A stretch of DNA of 64,000 bases from Blastococcus saxobsidens (GCF_010682065.1 NZ_JAAGWG010000007.1:124001-188000); one strand, 5' to 3'; counted from the stretch's first letter, positions 40,797 to 49,642 are shown. Translations and numbers: made by a program. The notes: generated by a model not told the origin, from the sequence alone.

Positions 40797-41660
40797 TCAG
40801 GTGGCCGTGTCGTCCTCGGGCAGGAAGCTCCACGGCTCGCGCGCCGGGGTCGCGGCCTGACCGGTCGGGCAGCTGGACCGGAAGTCGCACCAGCCGCACT
40901 GCACGCCGGGTACCGCGGGGAACGCCGCGTCGGCGTCCTCCCCGTCGGCGACGGCTTGCATCGCCGCACCGATGTCGATCGCGATGTCCTCGGCCCGGCG
41001 GGCGTGGTTGGCCAGCGACCGCTCGGTGTGCTCGAAGGCGGCCACCGTGCCGCTGGGCACGTGGTGCAGCTCCACCCGGCTGCACGGACGGCGCATCGTG
41101 CGGCGGACGGCGAGGACGTACAGCGCCAGCGCCTGCGATCCGCGTGCCTCGTCGTCCGTCGATGGCGAGCGGCCGGTCTTGTAGTCGACGACGACCAGCT
41201 CCTCGCCGCGCTCGTCGATGCGGTCCACCCGGCCCGACAGCGTCATGCGCTCGGTGGTGGTGCTGACCGTGCGCTCCCGGGAGCGGGGCTCCTCGGTCGG
41301 GTCGACGTCGGTCAGGTAGTCGGTCAGCCAGCCGGCCGCCCGGGCCTTCCAGCGGTCGGACTGCGCATCGTCCCGGAAGCCGGCCGGCGTCCACGCCGCG
41401 TACAGCAGCTGCCGCGCCGCGCCGGGTGTGCGGCGCTCGACCGGAAGGTCCCACCAGGAGGAGAGCACCTGGTGCAGCGCCGTCCCGACGGTGTGGTGGG
41501 CGAACCGCGGGCCGCGCGGCGGGACGGGCCGGTCGACGTTGGCGAACCGGTAGCGGCGGGGGCAGTCGGAGAAGTCGGCCAGCGACTTGGGCGAGGCGCG
41601 CAGCAGCCGGCGCGGCATGCCGGGCAGGACGCTCTGCCCGCCGTCGGTCGGGTTGCGCAT
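40797..41660 (-). CDS. RecB-like PD-(D/E)xK nuclease with Fe-S cysteines
   Basis: A 287-aa protein from ATG 41660. The nuclease core has SPKSLADFSDCPRRYRF, HHTVGTALH, GRVDRIDERGEELVVVDYKTG and QALALYVLAV; Asp and Lys of VVDYKTG are catalytic. Cys in SDCPRR plus CGWCDFRSSC at the C-terminus fit a 4Fe-4S cluster, as in Cas4 and AddB nucleases. No helicase domain, so it is a stand-alone RecB-family exonuclease. No CRISPR genes are near. ATG is preferred over GTG 41669 because the latter overlaps a TACCGT box. Confidence 0.87.
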   Translation of the reverse strand: MRNPTDGGQSVLPGMPRRLLRASPKSLADFSDCPRRYRFANVDRPVPPRGPRFAHHTVGTALHQVLSSWWDLPVERRTPGAARQLLYAAWTPAGFRDDAQSDRWKARAAGWLTDYLTDVDPTEEPRSRERTVSTTTERMTLSGRVDRIDERGEELVVVDYKTGRSPSTDDEARGSQALALYVLAVRRTMRRPCSRVELHHVPSGTVAAFEHTERSLANHARRAEDIAIDIGAAMQAVADGEDADAAFPAVPGVQCGWCDFRSSCPTGQAATPAREPWSFLPEDDTAT

Positions 41661-41667
41661 GCCCGCC

Positions 41668-41673
41668 ACGGTA
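41668..41673 (-). promoter_or_regulatory. Putative -10 box of a leaderless gene (TACCGT)
   Basis: On the minus strand TACCGT ends 7 nt before ATG 41660. It overlaps the alternative GTG at 41669 and so decides the start of the nuclease gene. Confidence 0.48.
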
Positions 41674-41698
41674 GTGGCGGCCGGTGACGGTCCCGACG

Positions 41699-42556
41699 TC
41701 AGCCGCGCATCGGCGCGGTGCCCGTCCCGGCGGCCAACAGCCGCTCGAACTGCTCCGGGTCGGTGGTGCAGGCGCCGATCGGGGTCGTCTTGTTCGCCCC
41801 GTGGTAGTCGCTGGAGCCGGTGACGAGCAGGTCGAGGTCGGCCGCCAGCCCGCGCAGCTGGGCACGCTCGGCCTCGCTGTGGTCGGGGTGGTCGACCTCC
41901 ACCCCGAGCAGGCCCGCCTCGGCCATGGCGGCCACCGCGTCGTCGCCGACGACCCGGCCGCGCTTGGTGGCCAGGCCGTGCGCGAACACCGGCACGCCCC
42001 CGGCGGCGCGCACCAGCGCTATGCCCTCGCGGACGTCGGTGTCGGCCTTGGCCACGTAGTAGGGGCTGCGGTGGTGCAGCAGCGACGTGAACGCCTCCCC
42101 CACCGACCCGACGACGCCGCCACGCACCAGGGCGCCGGCGATGTGCGGACGGCCGACCACCCCGCCGTCGGCATGCCCCACGAGCTCGGCCCAGGACACC
42201 GGGTACCCGTCGGCGGCGAGCGCCTCGACGATCCGCTCGGCGCGGGACAGCCGCTCGTCCCGCAGCCGGGCGCGCTCCGCGGCGAAGGCCGGGTGCAGCG
42301 GGTCGAACAGGTAGCCGAGCAGGTGCACGCTGATCGGTGGCTGGTCGGAGGGGAACCAGCGGCAGGAGAGCTCCATGCCCGGGACGACGGTCAGGCCCGC
42401 CGGGCGGGCGGCCTCCGCCGCCGCCCAGCCGCCGGTGGTGTCGTGGTCGGTGAGGGCGACGACGTCGAGGCCGGCGGCGCGCGCGGAGGCGAGCAGCTCG
42501 GCAGGGGTCTCGGTGCCGTCGGAGACCGAGGAGTGGGTGTGCAGGTCGATCCGCAT
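41699..42556 (-). CDS. PHP-domain phosphoesterase
   Basis: A 285-aa protein. PHP metal ligands are clear: DLHTHSSVSDGT (H6, H8, D13), LTDHDTTGGW, a Glu in PGMELSC, HLLGYLFD, FAHGLATK and the C-terminal SSDYHGANK. The architecture matches stand-alone PHP proteins of the YciV/RNase AM (nucleoside 3',5'-bisphosphate phosphatase) type rather than a polymerase domain. The exact substrate cannot be read from sequence. Confidence 0.87.
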   Translation of the reverse strand: MRIDLHTHSSVSDGTETPAELLASARAAGLDVVALTDHDTTGGWAAAEAARPAGLTVVPGMELSCRWFPSDQPPISVHLLGYLFDPLHPAFAAERARLRDERLSRAERIVEALAADGYPVSWAELVGHADGGVVGRPHIAGALVRGGVVGSVGEAFTSLLHHRSPYYVAKADTDVREGIALVRAAGGVPVFAHGLATKRGRVVGDDAVAAMAEAGLLGVEVDHPDHSEAERAQLRGLAADLDLLVTGSSDYHGANKTTPIGACTTDPEQFERLLAAGTGTAPMRG

Positions 42557-42605
42557 CAGCGCCCAGCCTGCCGCACGGCCGCGCCGCCCACCCGGTGGAC
42601 CGCGG

Positions 42606-43244
42606 TCAGGACGGCTGCTGCGGGGGCAGCCCGGCGATGGGCTCGGTGTCCCGGCGCACCGGCCCGCCGCCGCTCGCCTCGGTGGGCGGGTCGATGTTGC
42701 CCTCGTCGTCGCCGCTGGCCGCGGCCCCGCCCCAGTCGCTGGTGAACAGCAGCCCGCTGACCTGCCGGTAGAGCGCCCCGGCATGGGGCAGGAACGTGAT
42801 CTCCGACAGCGCCTGCTGCTGCCCGGCCGACTCGAAGCGGAACGTGCCGTAGCCCAGCAGCTGCCCGAACAGCGTCTCCTTCCACGTCAGGTCGGTGATC
42901 CGGCGCAGCGGGAGCAGCGTCACGGTGCGGACGATGACCCCGGAGGTCAGCAGCACCCGCCGCTTGCTGACGATGAAGTGCCGCATCCACCACTCGCCGA
43001 TGCGCAGGGCGTAGAGGCCTACGGCGTACAGGATCAGGAGCATCCCGACGGTGCTGGTGACCCGGTTCTCCGGGTCCAGCACCAGCAACCAGCCGCCGAC
43101 GAGGAACACCGGGAGGAACCGGGCCGTCGGCCCGATGAGCACCGCCCAGTGACGGCGCGTGGCCACCACGGCCTCCTCGCCGTCGAGGAGGTACTTCCCG
43201 ACGTCCTTGGCGGCGCGGGCCGGCAGCCCCTCGGGCGCGGCCAC
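42606..43244 (-). CDS. Bacterial PH domain membrane protein
   Basis: A protein of 212 aa from GTG 43244. Two closely spaced TM helices lie at about 38-58 and 65-83, followed by a bPH2 (YdbS/DUF304-like) domain: WWMRHFIVSKRRVLLTSGVI, LPLRRITDLTWKETLFGQLL, GYGTFRFESAGQQQALSEI. Function unknown. The tail is Pro/Gly-rich. The next gene upstream ends 5 nt before its start, so they are probably cotranscribed. Confidence 0.84.
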   Translation of the reverse strand: MAAPEGLPARAAKDVGKYLLDGEEAVVATRRHWAVLIGPTARFLPVFLVGGWLLVLDPENRVTSTVGMLLILYAVGLYALRIGEWWMRHFIVSKRRVLLTSGVIVRTVTLLPLRRITDLTWKETLFGQLLGYGTFRFESAGQQQALSEITFLPHAGALYRQVSGLLFTSDWGGAAASGDDEGNIDPPTEASGGGPVRRDTEPIAGLPPQQPS

Positions 43245-43248
43245 CGGG

Positions 43249-43407
43249 TCAGACCAGGCTGCCGACGAACTCCGACAGCGACGACGCCGCGGAGCCGAGC
43301 GCCTCGCCGGCGCTGCGCACCAGCTCGGCCGACTTCTCCGGCTGCTGGATCACGTAGAACAGGATGAAGGCGACGACCACCCAGGTGAGGACCTTCTTGA
43401 GGTTCAC
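43249..43407 (-). CDS. Small single-TM protein
   Basis: A protein of 52 aa. GTG 43407 is chosen because GGAGG lies 5 nt upstream; the earlier GTG 43413 overlaps that site. MNLKKVLTWVVVAFILFYVI forms a TM helix, followed by a soluble amphipathic tail (EKSAELVRSAGEALGSAASS). Small proteins of this form are widespread in actinobacteria without known function. It precedes the PH-domain gene by 4 nt on the same strand. Confidence 0.72.
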   Translation of the reverse strand: MNLKKVLTWVVVAFILFYVIQQPEKSAELVRSAGEALGSAASSLSEFVGSLV

Positions 43408-43569
43408 CGCCACCTCCGTGGTGTGAGGGCAAGGGCAGGGCAGGCCTGCTCGGACAGCCCGCCGGAGGTGCGGCGGACGCGTTCGTCCCATGAGTAACAC
43501 AGGCCCCAGGGGTGGTCCGTCCGACGCGCCGATCATGAAGGAGCCCGTCGCGTTCTGCGAGCCGGCCGG

Positions 43570-44193
43570 TCACCTCCCCGGCAGCAGGTGCTCCCCCGGC
43601 GGACCCAGCGGCAGGTCGGGGTAGATGCGGTCGCGCAGATCCAGCAGCTCCAGCTGCTCGGCCAGCAGCCAGGCGGCGTTCATGGGCCAGGTGACCACCC
43701 ACAGCCACACGCCGTAGGCCTCGCCGACGAAGGCCGCCCGGTCGTCGCTGGTGGGCACCGCCCACAGCGGCGCCCGCTGGCCGGCGGCCTTGATGTCGAC
43801 GCTGCTGGGACCGGTGATGACGTCGCCCGGGTCCAGCCCCGGCAGCCCGGCGTACCCGCAGCCGACCCCGGTCCCCGGCTCCTCGGCGGCGAGGACCAGT
43901 TCGGCCGAGCCGCCGAGAGGGGCCGGTCCGGCACAGTCGACGACGATGGCCCGGGCGCCCGGCTCGCCACCCCACGCCAGCCCGGTGACCGCCCAGCCCG
44001 ACGGCATCGGGTCGGGCACCCAGGCCGGCACGCGGGCGTCGGCGGTGACGGCGGCGATCGCGTCGTGCGCGACCAGCGCGGTGTGGTGCAGCGGCGTCAC
44101 GGCGCCGTGCACGTGGCACCAGGCCTCGGCGTCGGACCCGTGCCGGACGGCCAGCGGCTCGCCGCAGCGGGGGCAGACCGGCGACGCGCTCAT
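43570..44193 (-). CDS. DUF6758-like protein with N-terminal zinc knuckle
   Basis: A 207-aa protein. The N-terminus SPVCPRCGEPLAVRHGSDAE with WCHVHG resembles a zinc knuckle (CPRC plus C-x-VH). The rest (SGWAVTGLAWGGEPGARAIV, YGVWLWVVTWPMNAAWLLAE, LLDLRDRIYPDLPLG) matches a conserved actinobacterial protein annotated DUF6758. No function known. Divergent from a Nudix gene. Confidence 0.75.
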   Translation of the reverse strand: MSASPVCPRCGEPLAVRHGSDAEAWCHVHGAVTPLHHTALVAHDAIAAVTADARVPAWVPDPMPSGWAVTGLAWGGEPGARAIVVDCAGPAPLGGSAELVLAAEEPGTGVGCGYAGLPGLDPGDVITGPSSVDIKAAGQRAPLWAVPTSDDRAAFVGEAYGVWLWVVTWPMNAAWLLAEQLELLDLRDRIYPDLPLGPPGEHLLPGR

Positions 44194-44253
44194 CGGCGAC
44201 AACCGTCGCCGGAACCCCTCGTTTCGTCAAGCGCAGGAGGTGCGCACGATGCG

Positions 44254-44259
44254 TAACCT
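44254..44259 (+). promoter_or_regulatory. Putative -10 box of a leaderless gene (TAACCT)
   Basis: TAACCT ends 6 nt before GTG 44266 of the Nudix gene; the spacing matches other leaderless genes here. Confidence 0.45.
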
Positions 44260-44265
44260 GCGCAC

Positions 44266-44694
44266 GTGACGGCCGGCGCGCGGGACGACGCCCGGCCCGT
44301 CGTGCCCTGCGTCGGCGCGATCGTGCACGACGGCGCCGGCCGGCTGCTGCTGATCCGCCGCGGGCAGGAGCCCGGCCGCGGGCTGTGGTCGGTGCCGGGC
44401 GGCCGGGTGGAGCCCGGCGAGACGGCCGCCGGGGCGGTGGAGCGCGAGGTGCTGGAGGAGACCGGCCTGCGGGTCCGCGCCGGGCGCACGGTGGGACGGA
44501 TCCGGATCGAGGCGGCGACGGTCGTCTACGACGTCGTCGACCTCGCCTGCGAGCTCCTCGAGCCCGACGCCGTCCCGGTGGCCGGCGACGACGCCACCGA
44601 CGTGGTGTTCGCCGACGCCGCGACCCTGTCCGGGCTGGCCTGCACGGCGCGACTGGTGGAGACGCTGGCGGGCTGGGGCGTGCTGCCGGACTGA
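44266..44694 (+). CDS. Nudix hydrolase
   Basis: A 142-aa protein with the complete Nudix box [20 protein letters not shown] plus ETGL (about 45-67). The fold starts [20 protein letters not shown] and GLWSVPGG, typical of MutT/ADP-ribose pyrophosphatase-like enzymes. The substrate cannot be predicted. Probably leaderless from GTG 44266. Confidence 0.86.
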   Translation: MTAGARDDARPVVPCVGAIVHDGAGRLLLIRRGQEPGRGLWSVPGGRVEPGETAAGAVEREVLEETGLRVRAGRTVGRIRIEAATVVYDVVDLACELLEPDAVPVAGDDATDVVFADAATLSGLACTARLVETLAGWGVLPD

Positions 44695-44716
44695 CCGGCG
44701 GCACGCCCCGGCCGGC

Positions 44717-45226
44717 TCAGCTGCGGGGCTTGGGCTCCGGGCGGCCCGGCTGCTCGCCGCCGCGGGCCTCGCCGTAGGACTGCTTGGGGACCATGACCTT
44801 GCGGCGGAAGATGCAGACGACCGTGCCGTCCTGCTTGTAGCCGATGGTCTCGACGTAGACCACGCCGCGGTCGTCCTTGGACTTCGACGGCGTCTTGTCC
44901 AGCACGGTGGTCTCGCCGTAGATGGTGTCGCCGTGGAAGGTCGGCGCGACGTGGCGCAGCGACTCGATCTCCAGGTTGGCGATCGCCTTGCCCGAGACGT
45001 CCGGGACGCTCATGCCGAGCAGCAGCGAGTAGATGTAGTTGCCGACGACGACGTTCTTGCCGAAGTCGGTCGTCTTCTCCGCGTAGTTCACGTCCATGTG
45101 CAGCGGGTGGTGGTTCATGGTGAGCAGGCAGAACAGGTGGTCGTCGTACTCGGTGACGGTCTTCCCGGGCCAGTGCTTGTAGACGGCGCCGACCTCGAAC
45201 TCCTCGTAGTACCGACCGAACTGCAT
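44717..45226 (-). CDS. MaoC-family dehydratase
   Basis: A protein of 169 aa with a single hot-dog fold: GRYYEEFEVGAVYKHWPGKT, TEYDDHLFCLLTMNHHPLHM, and FGKNVVVGNYIYSLLLGMSV. The Asp/His pair in the NHHPLHMD region corresponds to the hydratase motif of (R)-enoyl-CoA hydratases and MaoC-like dehydratases (mesaconyl-CoA hydratase group). Reaction: hydration of a 2-enoyl-CoA. GGGAG lies about 7 nt upstream of ATG 45226. A TAAGAT box near 45266-45271 may be the -10. Confidence 0.84.
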   Translation of the reverse strand: MQFGRYYEEFEVGAVYKHWPGKTVTEYDDHLFCLLTMNHHPLHMDVNYAEKTTDFGKNVVVGNYIYSLLLGMSVPDVSGKAIANLEIESLRHVAPTFHGDTIYGETTVLDKTPSKSKDDRGVVYVETIGYKQDGTVVCIFRRKVMVPKQSYGEARGGEQPGRPEPKPRS

Positions 45227-45317
45227 GTGCTCGCTCCCGATGTCGACGCTGACGGACGGGTCGTGATCTTACGGACGCCGGGAGGGGTCGCATCCGCGGG
45301 CGGCCCGTTTCCCGCCG

Positions 45318-45839
45318 TCAGAGCAGCTCGAGCGCCGGGCCGATCTCCTGGGTGGCGTACCAGCCCAGCTCGTGGCCCTCGGCCTGGTCGACGACGAACT
45401 GCGCGTCCTCGCTGCCGAGGTCGGCCTCGAGCACCACGTTCACCGCGGCGCGGACATCGGCCTCTGCGTCGGCGTCGTCGAGGTGCGCGCTGGCGATGTC
45501 GGCGAGGGTGACCTCCTGCTCCAGCCGGGCCGCGCCCGGGTCGACGTGCGGGTCGTCCATCGGGGTGACCGCGGTGTCCGGCACGTCGGCGGCGAGCACC
45601 GCCCGGCGGCGCACGGCCATCGGGTCGAGGTCGAGCAGCCGCAGGCTCGCCCGGGCGGCGGCCAGCAGGGCGGCGTACTCCAGCTCCTCGGTGTCCGCGT
45701 CGGCGTCGCTGACGGCGTAGTACTCGCGCAGCTGGGGGGTCACGGCGAAGACCGTCTGCGGCGCGGGCAGACGCCCCTCGTCCACCAGCGTCCGCAGCAC
45801 GGTCGTCGTCGCCGGCAGGTACACGCGCACGCGGCTCAC
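45318..45839 (-). CDS. DUF6912 conserved actinobacterial protein
   Basis: A protein of 173 aa from GTG 45839, immediately after GAAGAG, so the start is a little uncertain. RVYLPATTTVLRTLVDEGRL, then AVTPQLREYYAVSDADADTE and LEYAALLAAARASLRLLDLD, is the DUF6912 pattern. The C-terminal half (VRAAVNVVLEADLGSEDAQF, ELGWYATQEIGPALELL) is acidic. No catalytic residues or function recognised. Confidence 0.75.
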   Translation of the reverse strand: MSRVRVYLPATTTVLRTLVDEGRLPAPQTVFAVTPQLREYYAVSDADADTEELEYAALLAAARASLRLLDLDPMAVRRRAVLAADVPDTAVTPMDDPHVDPGAARLEQEVTLADIASAHLDDADAEADVRAAVNVVLEADLGSEDAQFVVDQAEGHELGWYATQEIGPALELL

Positions 45840-45915
45840 CTCTTCGTCGTCGTCGGAAGGGCGACCGTATCCGGCCGGTCCCGGCCGGTCGTGCGCCGGC
45901 CGGGAACGGCACCGC

Positions 45916-47295
45916 TCAGGCGGAGGCCTCGACCAGGTCGGCGACCTGCTGCTCGATGAGATCGGCGAGCACGTCGACGTCGCCCACGCTGTCCCGGTCG
46001 GCGTTCAGACCGAAGAACACCGTGCCGTCGTAGGACGTCATGCCGATCGACAGCCCCTGGCCCCGGGCCAGCGGCACGACCGGGAAGACCTGCAGCATCC
46101 GGCCGCCGGCCGCGTACAGGGGCACCTGCGGGCCGGGCACGTTCGTGACCACCAGGTTGAACAGCCGGCGGGACAGCCCGCGGGCGGCCCGGGCCCCGAG
46201 GGCGTGCAGCGTGGACGGGGCGAAGCCGCTGAGCTCGATGAGGCTGTCCGCGCCGACCGAGCGGCCGTGCTGGGTGATCCCCCGCATCGCGTAGGTCAGC
46301 CGGGTCAGGCGCACCCGCGGGTTCGGCTCACCGACCGGCAGGTCCACCAGGTGCGAGGACACGTGGCTGCCCGGCGCCCCCTCGTCGTCCTGCTCGGAGA
46401 CCGGGACGAGGGCGCGGACCGACGTCCCGTTCACCACCGGCTCGCCGCGGGAGAGCAGCCACTCCCGGAGCGCCCCGGTGACCACGGTGAGCAGCACGTC
46501 GTTGACCGTGCCGCCGTGCGCCTTGCGCACCCGCTTGAGGTCGTCGAGGTCGGCGCAGGCCACGGCGACCCGGCGCTGCCGGCCGACCGGCGCGTTCAGC
46601 GGGCTGTGCGGCGCCGGCAGGATCGCCGAGGTGGCGGTGCGCAGCAGACCGCCGGCCAGCCCACCGAGCCGGGCGGTGGTGGTGCGCGCGTCGGTCACCA
46701 CCGCGCGGGCCGCGCCGACGAGGGACGACGGCCGGCGCCGGTACTCCTCCAGCGCCGACCTCACCAGCTCCACGCCCGACGGCAGCGGACGCGGGTGCCA
46801 CGGCGCCGGTTCGGGGGCCGGCGCGTCGGGCGAGACGTCGAGCAGCACCTGCGCGATGTCGACCGCGCCCAGGCCGTCGACGAGGGCGGGATGGGTCTTG
46901 GTCACCACCGCCACCCGGCCGCTCCCGAGCCCCTCGACCAGGTAGGCCTCCCAGAGCGGGCGGCGGCGGTCCAGCGGCCGGGAGGTCAGCCGGGAGACGA
47001 GCTCCAGCAGCTGGGTCTCCGTGCCCGGGCGGGGCAGCCCGGAGCGGCGCAGGTGGTAGGCGATGTCGAAGTCGGGGTCGTCCACCCAGACCGGGTCGGC
47101 CAGGTGCCCCGGCACCTCGGCGACGCGCTGCCGGTACCGCGGGACCAGCGACAGCCGCGCCTCGATCAGCGACGCGAGGGCGTCCAGGCCGCCGGGGGGC
47201 GTCTCGAGGATCAGCACCCCGCCGACGTGCATCGGCGTGCCGGGCTCCTCCAGGTAGAAGAAGGAGGCATCCAGGGGGCTCAGGCGCTCCATCAT
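45916..47295 (-). CDS. Wax ester synthase/DGAT-family acyltransferase with altered active site
   Basis: A protein of 459 aa with AAGGAG upstream of ATG 47295 (a second ATG follows directly). N-terminal MERLSPLDASFFYLEEPGTP and C-terminal NLVVTNVPGPQVPLYAAGGR are characteristic of WS/DGAT enzymes that make wax esters and triacylglycerol. The catalytic HHxxxDG motif reads H135-P-A-L-V-D-G141: the second His, the proposed general base, is Pro. Activity may be altered or lost. NDVLLTVVTGALREWL is intact. Confidence 0.86.
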   Translation of the reverse strand: MMERLSPLDASFFYLEEPGTPMHVGGVLILETPPGGLDALASLIEARLSLVPRYRQRVAEVPGHLADPVWVDDPDFDIAYHLRRSGLPRPGTETQLLELVSRLTSRPLDRRRPLWEAYLVEGLGSGRVAVVTKTHPALVDGLGAVDIAQVLLDVSPDAPAPEPAPWHPRPLPSGVELVRSALEEYRRRPSSLVGAARAVVTDARTTTARLGGLAGGLLRTATSAILPAPHSPLNAPVGRQRRVAVACADLDDLKRVRKAHGGTVNDVLLTVVTGALREWLLSRGEPVVNGTSVRALVPVSEQDDEGAPGSHVSSHLVDLPVGEPNPRVRLTRLTYAMRGITQHGRSVGADSLIELSGFAPSTLHALGARAARGLSRRLFNLVVTNVPGPQVPLYAAGGRMLQVFPVVPLARGQGLSIGMTSYDGTVFFGLNADRDSVGDVDVLADLIEQQVADLVEASA

Positions 47296-47361
47296 GCATC
47301 TCCTTCCGGGCCGGGGGCCTCACGCTACGTCGGGGGCCCGGATCTGGCGAAACGCCGCCGA

Positions 47362-48657
47362 TCAGCCGGCCCGACGGGCCAGGAGCCCCCGGCGGCCCGC
47401 GGCGGGGGCGCGCACCCCGGCCAGCTCGGCGGCCAGCGCGCGCAGCTCGCCGCGCAGCGGGGATCCCGGCGCCACCTCGGCCAGCGTGCGGCCGGCGGCG
47501 AGCGCCGCATCGGTGGCTCGACGGTCGGCCGGGAGGAACACGCGGGGCCGCCGGCCGGTGAACCGCTCGAGCGCCGCCGCGACCTCCTCGCGCGGATCGC
47601 CGGGCACCGGGCCGCGACGGAGCTGGTTGACCACGAGCACGGGCTCGACGTCGGGCAGCACCTCGCGGAGCTGGTCGAGCGCCCGGACGCACCGCTGGAG
47701 CGCGACCGGGTCGGCGCCGGTCACGCACAGCACCGTGTCGGCGTGCTCCAGGACCGCCAGCGTCGCCCCGTTGCGCCGGGGGGCGACCGTGTCGAAGGAG
47801 AGCTCCTCGTCGTCCTCCACGCTGAACGCGCAGTCGACGACCGTGAGGCGGGCCAGGCGACGCGCCTCCTCCAGGACCGTGGTGACCGCCGAGGGGCGCA
47901 GCTCCGGCCAGCGGTCGGCGCGGGCCAGCCCGGTGAGCACCCTCAGGTGCGGGCGGACGGCCCATGCCAACGACACCAGCGCGCGCGCGTCCAGCGTGCC
48001 GGCCCCGGCCTGCCGCGCGGCCCCGGCCAGCCCCGGCGACTCGTCCAGCAGACCCAGCACCTGCGCGACGACGCCGCCGCACACGTCGGCGTCGACCAGC
48101 AGGGAGGGCACGTCCAGCCGCGCGGCCTCGTCGGCGAGACCGACCGCGACGGTGGTGCGGCCGGGAGCGCCGGTGGGACCCCAGACGGCGACCACCCGGC
48201 CACCGCCGTCGGCGGCGGGGACCGGCTCGTCCGCCGGCGCGACCGGCGCCGGCAGTGCGCCCCGCAGGTCGGCGACGTCCCGGCTCTCCACCGGCCCGCC
48301 GGAGACGGCGTCGCGCAGGGCGGCGGCGATCGCTTGCGGATCGGCGTCGGCGGGCAGCACCTGGACGACGCCGAGCTGGCGCAGCCGCTGGGCCGCGCGC
48401 TCGTCACCGGGTTCGACCAGCCCGACCACGGCGACTCCCGCCGCGTGCAGCCGGGCCACGGTCTCGCCGTCCAGCCGGCGGAGCTCCGCGGAGAGCAGGG
48501 CCGCCTGACCGGTACCGGTGGCCGCGGCGGCGAGCAGCTCGGCGACGTCGACGCACCGGCGGACGACGGTCACGCCGTGGTCGTCGCGGTCCAGGGCGCC
48601 GACGAGCTCGGACTCCCACCCCGCGCCGGTGACCGCGGTGAAGACCTGCAGCGCCAT
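47362..48657 (-). CDS. CpaE-like MinD/ParA-family ATPase
   Basis: A 431-aa protein. The first 130 residues form a receiver-like alpha/beta domain without a clear phosphoacceptor. The ATPase domain has a deviant Walker A, GPTGAPGRTTVAVGLA (about 158-173), in which Arg replaces the Lys before TT, then VPSLLVDADVCGGVVAQVLG and LTVVDCAFSVEDDE. This resembles CpaE/TadZ localisation ATPases of Flp pilus systems. It starts within the stop of the CpaB-like gene (TGATG), so the two are translationally coupled. Confidence 0.8.
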   Translation of the reverse strand: MALQVFTAVTGAGWESELVGALDRDDHGVTVVRRCVDVAELLAAAATGTGQAALLSAELRRLDGETVARLHAAGVAVVGLVEPGDERAAQRLRQLGVVQVLPADADPQAIAAALRDAVSGGPVESRDVADLRGALPAPVAPADEPVPAADGGGRVVAVWGPTGAPGRTTVAVGLADEAARLDVPSLLVDADVCGGVVAQVLGLLDESPGLAGAARQAGAGTLDARALVSLAWAVRPHLRVLTGLARADRWPELRPSAVTTVLEEARRLARLTVVDCAFSVEDDEELSFDTVAPRRNGATLAVLEHADTVLCVTGADPVALQRCVRALDQLREVLPDVEPVLVVNQLRRGPVPGDPREEVAAALERFTGRRPRVFLPADRRATDAALAAGRTLAEVAPGSPLRGELRALAAELAGVRAPAAGRRGLLARRAG

Positions 48658-49523
48658 CAGCCGGCCGGTCCAGCCGGTGCGGGCGCCGGGGCCTCGGCCG
48701 CCGGCGGAGGCGCGTCCGGTGCCGGGGCCGGCGCCGGGGGCACGTCCGGCGCCGGGGGCGTGCTCGGCGCCGCGGGCGCGCTGCTCGCGGGAGCGGTCGG
48801 CCGCGCGGCGCTCCCGACCGTGACCGGGCGGTCCGCCGGGTCGACGACCGACTCGTGCGCGACCACCACCAGGGGACGGCCGGCGATGGCGGCCAGCACG
48901 TCGGCGGCGTCGTCCGCGGGGACGCTGACCACGACCTGGACCGTGGTCGTCGGCGTCGACAGCACTCCCTCGCTGCTCCCGGAGACCGCCTGCACCGGCA
49001 CGCCGCCGACGACGAGCGTGACGCTGCCGACCGCCGGGCCCGTGGCGCCGGCGGCGGGGTCGGCGACCGCGTAGACGTCGATCAGCCGGCCGCGCTGGAC
49101 GCCCGGGGGCAGGTAGCCGGCCTGCACGGGCAGGGCCACCTGCACCAGGTCGGCCGGCTCCTCCAGCGCCGCGAACGGCAGGAGCTCACCGGCGCGCACG
49201 CCGCGGGACAGGACGCTGCCCTCCGGCCGGGTGTTCCCCGACAGGTAGAGGGAGGCTGCCTCGTCCAGCCGCACGTCGACCACGACGAGGTCCTCGCCGG
49301 TCAGCTCGGTGCCCGCGGCGAGGTCCGAGGCGGCGCTCCACACCGGCACGGTGGCGTCGGCGGCGCTGACCACGCGGGCGCCCAGCAGGACCGAGCCCAG
49401 CACCAGCAGCACGCCCAGGACCAGGCGGAGGTCGAGCCAGCTGGGGGCGCGGACCCGGCGGGGCGCCGGCCCGGCCGGGAGCTCCCCGGGATCGACGTTG
49501 ACCGGATTCCGGGCGGCGGTCAC
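48657..49523 (-). CDS. SAF-domain (CpaB/RcpC-like) membrane protein
   Basis: A 288-aa protein from GTG 49523 (GAAGAGG about 12 nt upstream). One TM helix at about 32-53, then a SAF domain: AASDLAAGTELTGEDLVVVD, VLSRGVRAGELLPFAALEEP, then a beta domain LPVQAGYLPPGVQRGRLIDV as in CpaB/RcpC Flp-pilus assembly proteins. The tail after about 235 is Pro/Ala-rich. It is coupled to the CpaE-like gene, but no CpaF, TadB/C or pilin gene is in the window. Confidence 0.8.
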   Translation of the reverse strand: MTAARNPVNVDPGELPAGPAPRRVRAPSWLDLRLVLGVLLVLGSVLLGARVVSAADATVPVWSAASDLAAGTELTGEDLVVVDVRLDEAASLYLSGNTRPEGSVLSRGVRAGELLPFAALEEPADLVQVALPVQAGYLPPGVQRGRLIDVYAVADPAAGATGPAVGSVTLVVGGVPVQAVSGSSEGVLSTPTTTVQVVVSVPADDAADVLAAIAGRPLVVVAHESVVDPADRPVTVGSAARPTAPASSAPAAPSTPPAPDVPPAPAPAPDAPPPAAEAPAPAPAGPAG

Positions 49524-49623
49524 GGCGTCTCACCTCTTCCAGCACGTCGGACGCCCAGGAAGGCGCGTTGACACGCCGTTGCCGAGTGCGGACGACGTTC
49601 GAACGCAGATGATGCGACACGAA

Positions 49624-49642
49624 TGCGTTTCCGTGCATCCGC
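49624..49642. promoter_or_regulatory. Putative operator shared with 50608-50626
   Basis: TGCGTTTCCGTGCATCCGC matches TGCGTTTGCGTGCATTTGC at 50608 in 16 of 19 positions. It lies about 85 nt before the HTH gene and 100 nt before the SAF-domain gene. Binding by the adjacent HTH protein is a guess. Confidence 0.4.

Noticed and set aside
40797..41660. RecB-like nuclease considered as Cas4
   Set aside because: No other cas genes or repeats in the window; stand-alone RecB-family nucleases with the same Cys layout are common in actinobacteria.
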